Assembly (NCBI GenBank): GCA_964415605.1
Contig: CAYQBA010000139.1
Location: 1 to 12,768 of the forward strand
Reading direction: 5' to 3'
From: UCB3 sp964415605
Lineage (GTDB): Bacteria; Chloroflexota; Anaerolineae; Epilineales; Epilineaceae
DNA length: 12,768 nucleotides
The translations under genes and the position numbers were made by a program. The notes beneath the pieces are model-generated. The model did not search any database. It was not told the origin of the DNA and worked only from the letters and a program-made list of their open reading frames with translations. Shown piece after piece: positions 6,252 through 12,768 of this stretch; positions within the stretch are counted from its first letter, which is position 1; each line of letters opens with the position of its first letter.

Positions 6252-8714
6252 TTGGCCACGATCGACCCCCCCGCCTCCGTCCGTCCGCTCGCACCCGTTG
6301 ATCTCTACCGGCGCTGCGACCCGGCCGCGCTGCCCTTCGACACCACCGCCGAGGTGGGGCCGCTGGTCGACGTCGTCGGGCAGCCGCGCGCGGTGGCCGC
6401 ACTGCGCTTCGGCGTCGGCATGGTGCACGAAGGCTTCAACATCTTCGTGCTCGGGTCGTCCGGAATGGGGCGGCATGCCCTGGTGCGGCGGTTCCTCGAG
6501 GACCAGGCCAAGCACCGGCCCGTGCCCCAGGATCTCTGCTACGTCCACAACTTCGAGCAGCCGCACAAACCGCGCGTCCTGTGCCTGCCGGCCGGCACCG
6601 GCGCCGCGCTGCGCGACGACATGCGCGAGCTCGTCGAAGACCTCCGCGTGGCGCTGCCGGCGATGTTCGAGAGCGAGGAGTATCAGACCCGGCGGCACGT
6701 GCTCGAGGAGGAGATTAAGGAACGCCCCGAGCAGGCGTTCGCCGACCTCAGCCACCGTGCGCGCGAGCGCGGGTTCGCGATGCTGCGGACGCCGGTCGGG
6801 CTCGTCTTCGCGCCCTTGCAGCCCGGCACCGAGGAGGTCATCGAGCCCGACGCCTTCAAGCAGTTGCCCGAAGACGAGCGCAAGCGACTGCAGGGCGAGA
6901 TCGAAGCGCTGCAGACCGACGTCCAGAAGATCCTGCGCCAGATGCCGCGCTGGGAGCGCGAGCTGCGTGACGCCGTGCGCAAGCTCGACCGCGAGGTCAC
7001 CGACAACGCCGTCGTCCACCTCATCGACGAGATCCGCGTCAAGTACGCCGCGCTGCCGGCCGTCGTCGCCTACCTCGACAGCGTCCAGTCCGACGTCATC
7101 GACAACGCCGGCGACTTCGTCGGCCGCGAAGAGCCCCAGCCCCACGAGAGCGCGGGCGCGCAGGCGCAGGACAGCCAGCCGTCGCTGCGCCGCTACCGCG
7201 TCAACATCCTGATCGACCACGGCGCCTCGCCGCACGGCCCGATCGTGTACGAGGACAACCCGACGTACACCAACCTCGTCGGGCGGGTGGAGTACATCGC
7301 GCAGATGGGCGCGCTCGTCACCGACTTCAACCTGATCAAGCCCGGCGCGCTCCACCAGGCCAACGGCGGCTACCTGCTCCTCGAGGCGCGCAAGGTGCTC
7401 AGCCAGCCCTATGCCTGGGAGGCGCTCAAGCGTGCGCTTCAATCCCACCAGGTCCGGATCGAGGCGCTCGGCCAGGCGCTCGGGCTGGTCAGCACCGTGT
7501 CGCTCGAGCCCGAGCCGCTGGACCTCGACATCAAGGTCGCGCTCATCGGCGAGCCCCTGCTCTACTACCTCTTGTGTGCCTACGACCCCGAGTTCAGCCA
7601 GCTCTTCAAGGTCGTCGCCGACCTCGACGACCGGATGACGTGGGACGACGACGGGCTCCCCGACTACGCGCGCCTCATCGCGACGCTCGCCCATCGGCGC
7701 GGCCTGCGCCCGCTCAACCGTGCCGGAGTGGCCCGCATGATCGAGCACGGCGCCCGGATGGCCGACGACCAGGCGCGCCTCTCGATGTTCCAGGAGGGCA
7801 TCGACAACCTGCTGTGCGAGGCCGACTGGCAGGCGGCGCAGGCGGGCGCCGGCGTCATCGACGCCCCCCACGTCCAACAAGCCATCGACGCCCAGATCTA
7901 CCGGTCCGACCGGCTGCGCGCGCGCATCCACGAGGGCATCCTGCGCGAGACCATCCTCATCGACACCGAAGGCGCCGTCGCCGGGCAGGTCAACGGGCTG
8001 TCGGTCATCCAGCTCGGCAACTTCGCGTTCGGACAGCCCAGCCGGATCACGGCCGTCGTGCGGCTCGGCAAGGGCGACGTCGTCGACATCGAGCGCCAGG
8101 TCGAGCTCGGCGGGCCGCTGCACAGCAAGGGCGTGCTCATCCTGTCGGGCTTCCTCGGCGCTCGCTACGCCGCCGACCGCCCCCTGGCGCTGTCGGCCAG
8201 CCTGGTCTTCGAGCAGTCGTATGGCGGCGTCGACGGCGACAGCGCCTCGTCGGCCGAGCTTTACGCGCTCCTGTCGGCGATCGCGGGCCTGCCGGTCCGG
8301 CAAGGGCTGGCCGTCACGGGGTCGGTCAACCAGCGGGGCCAGGTGCAGGCCATCGGCGGCGTCAACGAGAAGATCGAGGGCTTCTTCGACGTCTGCCGCG
8401 CGCGCGGGCTGACCGGCGAGCATGGCGTGCTCATCCCGGCGGCAAACGTCAAGCACCTCATGCTGCGCCACGACGTCGTCGCGGCGGTGGCCGCCGGCCA
8501 GTTCAACGTCTACCCCATCGCCACGATCGACGAGGGCATCGCGCTCCTCACCGGCGTCGCCGCCGGGGAGCGCGGGCCCGACGGCGCCTATCCCCCCGAC
8601 AGCGTCAACGGGCGGGTGGCGGCCCGGCTGCGCGAGCTCAGCGAGGCCGCGCGCGCGTTCCAGGCTCCGCCCGGCGCCGCGACTGGCGAGTCCCCGTCCG
8701 AGGGGCAGGCGTGA
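6252..8714 (+). CDS. Lon-like ATP-dependent serine protease (LonB/AAA_32 type)
   Basis: The 820-residue protein is an S16-family protease of the bacterial LonB-like type (COG1067; AAA_32, LonB LID, Lon_C) and should degrade or process proteins in the cytoplasm. LYRRCDPAALPFDTTAE (18-34) and GQPRAVAALRFG (43-54) are the family N-terminus. The P-loop is GSSGMGRH (68-75), with Arg in place of the canonical Lys, which I recall as usual in this subfamily. A helical, probably coiled-coil region spans about 200-270, and an Ala/Gln/Glu linker about 292-310. HQANGGYLLLE (368-378) is the Walker B region, and FSQLFKVVADLDDRM carries the sensor region. The proteolytic domain (about 570-790) has the Ser-Lys dyad: S664 in VDGDSAS and K707 in GGVNEKIEG. 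The 43-residue spacing equals that of E. coli Lon (S679/K722). There is no N-terminal substrate domain as in classical Lon. It leads an operon and overlaps the next gene by 4 nt. Confidence 0.92.
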   Translation: MATIDPPASVRPLAPVDLYRRCDPAALPFDTTAEVGPLVDVVGQPRAVAALRFGVGMVHEGFNIFVLGSSGMGRHALVRRFLEDQAKHRPVPQDLCYVHNFEQPHKPRVLCLPAGTGAALRDDMRELVEDLRVALPAMFESEEYQTRRHVLEEEIKERPEQAFADLSHRARERGFAMLRTPVGLVFAPLQPGTEEVIEPDAFKQLPEDERKRLQGEIEALQTDVQKILRQMPRWERELRDAVRKLDREVTDNAVVHLIDEIRVKYAALPAVVAYLDSVQSDVIDNAGDFVGREEPQPHESAGAQAQDSQPSLRRYRVNILIDHGASPHGPIVYEDNPTYTNLVGRVEYIAQMGALVTDFNLIKPGALHQANGGYLLLEARKVLSQPYAWEALKRALQSHQVRIEALGQALGLVSTVSLEPEPLDLDIKVALIGEPLLYYLLCAYDPEFSQLFKVVADLDDRMTWDDDGLPDYARLIATLAHRRGLRPLNRAGVARMIEHGARMADDQARLSMFQEGIDNLLCEADWQAAQAGAGVIDAPHVQQAIDAQIYRSDRLRARIHEGILRETILIDTEGAVAGQVNGLSVIQLGNFAFGQPSRITAVVRLGKGDVVDIERQVELGGPLHSKGVLILSGFLGARYAADRPLALSASLVFEQSYGGVDGDSASSAELYALLSAIAGLPVRQGLAVTGSVNQRGQVQAIGGVNEKIEGFFDVCRARGLTGEHGVLIPAANVKHLMLRHDVVAAVAAGQFNVYPIATIDEGIALLTGVAAGERGPDGAYPPDSVNGRVAARLRELSEAARAFQAPPGAATGESPSEGQA

Positions 8715-9568
8715 CCGCGCCCGAGCCGCGCGCCCCGGCGCGCGCGATCCGCCGCATCCTCGTTGCGGTCGATGCCTCGCCGCACAGCCTGGCGGCGCTG
8801 GCCGAGACCATCGACCTGGCGGCCCGGCTGCACGCCGAGATCCTCGGCCTGTTCGTCGAGGACGCGGACCTCCTGCGCCTGGCCGAGCTGCCGATCGCTC
8901 ACGAAGTCGGCGCGGCCACGGCGATCGTCCGCCCCGTGGACCGCGTCGCCGTCGAGCGTCAGCTGCGGGCCCGGGCGCGCCGCGTCGAGGCCCAACTCGA
9001 GCGGCTCGCGGCGCCCGCCCGGATCCGTTGGTCGTTCCGCGTCGCGCGCGGCGCGGTGGCCCCCGAGCTGCTCGCCGCCGCCCACGACATCGACCTCATC
9101 ACGCTTGGCCGGGCGGGGTGGTCGCCGTCCGGGCGGCGCCAGCTCGGCTCGGTGCTGCGGCTCCTGGCCGCCGAGGCGCCGCGGCCGGTCATGGTCCTGC
9201 GCGCCCGGGCTGGCATCGCCACGCCGGCGGTGCTGGTTTACGACGGCTCGCCCGCTGCCCGGGCCGCCTTGACGCTGGCGGCCGACGTCGTCCACGGCCG
9301 CGACGGCGAGCTGCGGGTGCTGGTGGCCGCCGACGACGCTGCCACGGCCGACCGACTCGCGGCCGAGGTCGCCGGTCTGCTCGTCGCCTTGCAGCGCCAT
9401 CCTTCGGTGCTGCGGCTCGCGCCCGTGACGGTGGGCGCCCTGGCCCGCGCGGCCGACCAGCTCAGTGCCGGCACGCTCGTCCTGCCCGCCGATCACGCGC
9501 TTGTGGCCGAGGGCAACCTCGCCCGCCTGCTGGAAGCGGTGCGCTGCCCCCTTCTCCTGGTGCGCTGA
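8711..9568 (+). CDS. tandem universal stress protein (UspA family)
   Basis: The 285-residue protein has two UspA-type domains. The first (about 12-160) starts RRILVAVDASPHSLAAL and holds an intact ATP-binding signature G-2x-G-9x-GS (G133, G136, G146, S147), followed by VMVLR. The second (about 165-285) starts AVLVYDGSPAARAALTLA and ends CPLLLVR; it lacks the nucleotide signature and is probably structural. Known USPs of the ATP-binding class act as stress or energy-state sensors, and some mycobacterial ones bind cAMP. The GTG start overlaps the Lon-like stop as GTGA, with GAGGGGCAG just upstream, so translation is probably coupled. Being between a protease and a cyclase protein, it may connect nucleotide levels to stress response; that is inference. 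There is no signal peptide, so it is cytoplasmic. Confidence 0.88.
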   Translation: MTAPEPRAPARAIRRILVAVDASPHSLAALAETIDLAARLHAEILGLFVEDADLLRLAELPIAHEVGAATAIVRPVDRVAVERQLRARARRVEAQLERLAAPARIRWSFRVARGAVAPELLAAAHDIDLITLGRAGWSPSGRRQLGSVLRLLAAEAPRPVMVLRARAGIATPAVLVYDGSPAARAALTLAADVVHGRDGELRVLVAADDAATADRLAAEVAGLLVALQRHPSVLRLAPVTVGALARAADQLSAGTLVLPADHALVAEGNLARLLEAVRCPLLLVR

Positions 9569-9569
9569 C

Positions 9570-12500
9570 GTGCCGACCCGCCGTCGATCCGCCCCGGGGC
9601 GCCGGGCCGGCCCGGCCGCGTCGCGGCCGTTCTCCACCTCCGCGCCCGCCGCGTCCACGGTCCCGCTGTCGGCCGCTGCCGCGCAGGCGCCTGGCGAGCA
9701 CCTGCCGACTGGCACGGTCACGTTCCTCTTCACCGACATCGAGGGCAGCACCCGGCGTTGGGAGCAGCATCCCGACGCGATGCATGCCGCGTTGGCCGGT
9801 CACGACGCCGTGCTGCGGGCGGTGTGCCAGCCGCGCGGGGGGTACGTGTTCCACACGGCCGGCGACGCGTTTTTCGTGGCGTTCTCCGATGCGTCGATGG
9901 CGCTGGCCGCGGCCGTCGACGCCCAGCGCCAACTCGTGGATGCCGAGTGGGCCGAGATCGGCCCGCTCCGGGTTCGGATGGCGATGCACACCGGCGAGCC
10001 GCTGCGGCGGGCGGGCGACTACTTTGGACCAGCCGTCAACCGCTGCGCCCGGCTGGTGGCCGCGGCGCATGGCGAACAGATCGTGCTGTCGGAGGCCACG
10101 GCCGAGCGGCTGCCGCGGCCGTTGCCCGACGGCATCACGCTGCGCGACCTGGGCCAGCACCGCCTGCGCGACCTCAACCGGCCCGAGCACGTGTTCCAGG
10201 TGGTCCACCCCGCCCTGCCATCGGAGTTCCCGCGCCTACGCTCCCTCGACAGCCTGCCCAACAACCTGCCGATCCAGCTCACCTCGTTCGTCGGGCGGCG
10301 GCGGGACCTGGCGACCGTGCGGAACCTGTCGCGCGACCATCGGCTGGTGACCCTCGTCGGTCCCGGCGGGTGCGGCAAGACGCGCCTGGCGCTCCAGGTG
10401 GCCGCCGACGTGGCCAAGCACTACCGCGACGGGGCCTGGCTGGTCGAGCTCGCCGGCCTGACCGACCCCGGGCGGGTGCCGCAGGCCGTGGCCAGCGCCA
10501 TCGGCGCCCGCGAGAACGGCCGGCCGCGCCCGCGCCAGGGCGGCGCCGACGCCCGCGCGTCCGCCGCGGCCACCGACGCGTGGCTCACCCGGGTCATCGC
10601 GCACCTTCAGTCACGCGACCTCCTCCTGGTGCTCGACAACTGCGAGCACGTTGTCGATGCCTGTGCCCGGCTGGTCGCGATGGTGCTGCAGCGCTGTCCG
10701 GCCGTGCGCATCCTCGCCACGAGCCGCGAAGCGCTCGGGGTGCCGGGGGAGATCGCCTGGCCCGTGCCGTCGATGTCGCATCCCGACGCGGCCGGCGTCG
10801 ACGACGTCGACGACCTCATCCGCTTCGAGGCCGTGCGGCTGTTCATCGACCGCGCCCGATCGATCGACCCGGGCTTCCGGTTGGACGACGACAACGCGGC
10901 GGCCGTGGCCGCGATCGCGCGCCGGCTGGACGGCATCCCGCTGGCGATCGAGCTCGCCGCGGCCCGCTTGCGGGTCCTCTCCCCGGCCGAGATCGCGGCG
11001 CGGCTCGACGATCGGTTCCGCCTGCTCACGGGCGGTCATCGCACCGCCTTGCCGCGCCACCAGACGCTCGAGGCGGCCCTGGATTGGAGCCACGACCTCC
11101 TGGCCGGCCCCGAGCGGACGTTGTTCCGCCGGCTGTCGGTGTTCGGCGGCGGGTTCTCGCTCGAGGCGGCCGAGGCGGTGTGCGCGGATGCCGCGCCCGG
11201 GGCCGGCGGCGGGCCGGCCCGGGCGTGGATCGACCTGCCGGACGGCGAGGTCGAGGCCGTGCTCGAGGTGTTGTCGCAGCTCGTCGACAAGTCGCTCGTG
11301 CGGGTCGACGATGCGGCCGACGAGACGCGCTACGTGCTGCTCGAGACCATCCGGCAGTACGGCGCGGCCAAGCTCGTGGCCGCCGGCGAGGCCGCCCGCT
11401 TCCGCCGGCGGCACGGCGACTGGTACCTGCGCCTGGCCGAGGACGCCGCGAGCCACCTGCGGGGCCCGAACCAGGACGCCGCGCTCGATCGCCTGGCCCT
11501 CGAGCGCGACAACCTCCGCGCGGCCCTGGGCTGGGCGATCGAGGCGGGCGACGGGGCAGCCGTGCTGCGCCTGGCGGGCGCGGCGTGGTGGCTGTGGTTC
11601 GTCCGGGGCGGGCTCGGAGAGGGCCGCGACTGGCTCGACCGGGCGCTGGCGCTGGGTGACGCCGCGCCCGACGAGCTGCGGGCGCCGGTGCTCTTGGGCG
11701 CCGGTGCGCTGGCCTGGCGCCAGCGCGACTACGCCGCCGCCGCCGAGGAGCTGACCGCCGCGCTGGCGCTTTACCGCCGGCTCGACGATCGCCGCGGCGT
11801 CGCGCAGTGCCTGCACTTTCTCGGCCGGGTGGCGCACTTCCAGGGCGACCACGCCCGAGCCTGGGTGCTGTACGAGGAGAGTCTGGCGCACGCCCAGGCG
11901 CTGGGCGACACGCGCGGCGTGGCCGAGACCCTGGACGTCATGGGCCTGCTCGCGTGGCAGCAAGGCGAGTACGGCGCGGCGACCGCCTATCTCGAGAGCA
12001 GCCTGGCGCACGGACGCGAGCTCGGCGACCTGCGCGGCATCGCGGCGTCGCTCAACATCCTCGGCCGCATGGCCGTGGACCAGGGCGACCACGCACGGGC
12101 GCGGGATCTTTTGGCCGAGTCCGCCGCGGTGTACGCCGCGCTGGGAGACGAGGTCAGCATCGTCTACGGCGAGATCAAGCGCGGTCAGATCGCGCTCCAC
12201 GAGGGCGACTTGGAACGGGCCGAGGCCGAGCTGGCCGCCAGTCGCGACCGGTGCCGCGACCTGGGCGAGCGGCGCGGCCAGGCCTACGCCGCCGTCGCGC
12301 TGGCCGAGGTCAAGCGCGCACGGGGCGACCACGCAGCGGCCGAACGGCTCGCGGCCGAGGGCCTGGCGCTGGCGCGCGAGGTCGCCGACAAGCGCGGCAT
12401 CGCCGATGCCCTGGCGGCGCAGGGCCGCGTGGCGTGGGCCGCCGGCGATCCGGCCATCGCCGCGGCCCGGCTGGTCGACGCGCTCGATCTCTACGCCACC

Positions 12501-12768
12501 ATGGGCGACCGGCTCGGCGCCGCCGACGGCTTCCTGGCGCTGGCGCACGTGCTGGCCGCCGGCGACCCGGCTGGCGCGACGCGGCTCCTAGCGGCGTCCG
12601 CGGCGATCCGCGCCCGCATCGGCGCGCGCGTGCCGCCGGCGCGCGTGGCCGCGGACGAGATCCTGCTCGGCCGCGTGAGAGCGGCGCTGGACCCGGCCTT
12701 GTTCGACGAGGCGTGGTCCGCCGGGGTGGATCTCGACGTGGCGGCCGCCGTGGAGGGCGCGCGCGGCG
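9570..12768 (+). CDS. class III nucleotide cyclase - STAND ATPase - TPR protein (3' partial)
   Basis: The frame stays open from GTG 9570 to the window edge (1,066 codons, no stop). Residues 1-45 are a Pro/Ala/Arg-rich lead. Residues 47-215 form a class III cyclase domain with metal Asp D56 (FTDIEGST) and D99 (TAGDAFFVAF) and transition-state N157 and R161 (VNRCARL). The purine-contact Asp is D150, but His95 replaces the usual Lys. Residues about 240-560 form a STAND/NB-ARC-like ATPase: SFVGRRRDL, Walker A GPGGCGKT (264-271), Walker B LLVLDN (D356), ATSREALGVPGE and GIPLAIELAAARL. The winged-helix-like part has WSHDLLAGPERTLFRRLSVF and YVLLETIRQYG. From about 690 onward TPR repeats of exactly 40 residues follow. 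AWSAGVDLDVAAAVEGA resembles the usual end of such proteins, so the stop is probably just outside. No HTH is seen. GTG 9570 is the only start codon before the cyclase core; no Shine-Dalgarno precedes it, so it probably depends on coupling to the USP gene 1 nt upstream. Confidence 0.9.
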   Translation, partial: MPTRRRSAPGRRAGPAASRPFSTSAPAASTVPLSAAAAQAPGEHLPTGTVTFLFTDIEGSTRRWEQHPDAMHAALAGHDAVLRAVCQPRGGYVFHTAGDAFFVAFSDASMALAAAVDAQRQLVDAEWAEIGPLRVRMAMHTGEPLRRAGDYFGPAVNRCARLVAAAHGEQIVLSEATAERLPRPLPDGITLRDLGQHRLRDLNRPEHVFQVVHPALPSEFPRLRSLDSLPNNLPIQLTSFVGRRRDLATVRNLSRDHRLVTLVGPGGCGKTRLALQVAADVAKHYRDGAWLVELAGLTDPGRVPQAVASAIGARENGRPRPRQGGADARASAAATDAWLTRVIAHLQSRDLLLVLDNCEHVVDACARLVAMVLQRCPAVRILATSREALGVPGEIAWPVPSMSHPDAAGVDDVDDLIRFEAVRLFIDRARSIDPGFRLDDDNAAAVAAIARRLDGIPLAIELAAARLRVLSPAEIAARLDDRFRLLTGGHRTALPRHQTLEAALDWSHDLLAGPERTLFRRLSVFGGGFSLEAAEAVCADAAPGAGGGPARAWIDLPDGEVEAVLEVLSQLVDKSLVRVDDAADETRYVLLETIRQYGAAKLVAAGEAARFRRRHGDWYLRLAEDAASHLRGPNQDAALDRLALERDNLRAALGWAIEAGDGAAVLRLAGAAWWLWFVRGGLGEGRDWLDRALALGDAAPDELRAPVLLGAGALAWRQRDYAAAAEELTAALALYRRLDDRRGVAQCLHFLGRVAHFQGDHARAWVLYEESLAHAQALGDTRGVAETLDVMGLLAWQQGEYGAATAYLESSLAHGRELGDLRGIAASLNILGRMAVDQGDHARARDLLAESAAVYAALGDEVSIVYGEIKRGQIALHEGDLERAEAELAASRDRCRDLGERRGQAYAAVALAEVKRARGDHAAAERLAAEGLALAREVADKRGIADALAAQGRVAWAAGDPAIAAARLVDALDLYATMGDRLGAADGFLALAHVLAAGDPAGATRLLAASAAIRARIGARVPPARVAADEILLGRVRAALDPALFDEAWSAGVDLDVAAAVEGARG
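11721..12560 (+). repeat. 120-bp coding periodicity of the TPR array
   Basis: The codons for the conserved Gly-Asp turn recur at 11721, 11841, 11961, 12081, 12201, 12321 and 12441, a strict 120-bp step. They encode QRDYAAA, QGDHARA, QGEYGAA, QGDHARA, EGDLERA, RGDHAAA and AGDPAIA. An eighth, AGDPAGA, comes at 12558 after 117 bp. CAGGGCGACCACGC is identical at 11841 and 12081. The repeats correspond to 40-residue TPR units, probably a protein- or ligand-sensing scaffold. Confidence 0.75.

Noticed and set aside
6477..6500. P-loop Arg in place of Lys (GSSGMGRH) as a sign of a dead ATPase in the Lon-like protease
   Set aside because: As far as I recall, Arg at this place is usual in the AAA_32/LonB-like subfamily, and all other motifs are intact, so it is not evidence of loss of function.
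6075..8471. Minus-strand extension of the DUF1800 frame by about 800 codons
   Set aside because: It is antisense to the protease gene. The Tat signal and a well-spaced Shine-Dalgarno fix the DUF1800 start at 6074.
10611..12548. Minus-strand 645-codon open frame opposite the STAND-TPR gene
   Set aside because: It shows no domain motif, and the opposite strand carries cyclase, Walker A/B and TPR motifs without interruption. It is a consequence of high third-position GC.
1..12768. CRISPR array, tRNA/rRNA genes, transposase or phage genes
   Set aside because: I looked for spaced repeats, tRNA-like cloverleaf ends and recognisable transposase or integrase motifs on both strands and saw none.

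Overview
The window is very GC-rich DNA (roughly 70 % by eye) that is almost fully coding. It carries seven credible protein genes and no RNA gene, CRISPR array or insertion sequence that I can see. The mix of genes (a Tat-exported DUF1800/DUF1501 pair, a Lon-like protease of the LonB/AAA_32 type, a cyclase-STAND-TPR giant, and a secreted MA-type metallopeptidase) together with the GC bias suggests a Chloroflexota bacterium, for example an Anaerolineae-like lineage. An actinobacterium or another GC-rich environmental phylum is not excluded. No marker gene settles the taxonomy.

Left part (1-3140): a plus-strand SAM methyltransferase gene (129-731) converges on a minus-strand secreted gluzincin peptidase (823-2151). 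Upstream of the peptidase, also on the minus strand, is an Ala-rich, Met-rich lipoprotein (2288-2989). A perfect 12-bp GC hairpin separates the two minus-strand genes. The peptidase has its own promoter placed so that its mRNA should be leaderless.

Middle (3141-6074, minus strand): DUF1800 then DUF1501, 15 nt apart and evidently one operon. Both proteins start with a twin-arginine motif. With the lipoprotein and the peptidase this makes a run of four minus-strand genes whose products all appear to be exported.

Right part (6075-12768, plus strand): a 177-nt divergent intergenic region carries an extended -10 promoter, followed by a tight three-gene operon. Its members are the Lon-like protease (TTG start at 6252), a tandem-domain universal stress protein overlapping it by 4 nt (GTG at 8711), and a very large protein 1 nt further on (GTG at 9570, open to the window edge). 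The last has a class III nucleotide cyclase domain, a STAND/NB-ARC-type ATPase and an array of exactly 40-residue TPR repeats. The three may form a stress-signalling module: proteolysis, nucleotide-binding stress protein, and cyclic-nucleotide synthesis gated by a STAND switch. The cyclase keeps its metal and transition-state residues but has His where relatives have the purine-selecting Lys, which makes it the most interesting feature of the window.
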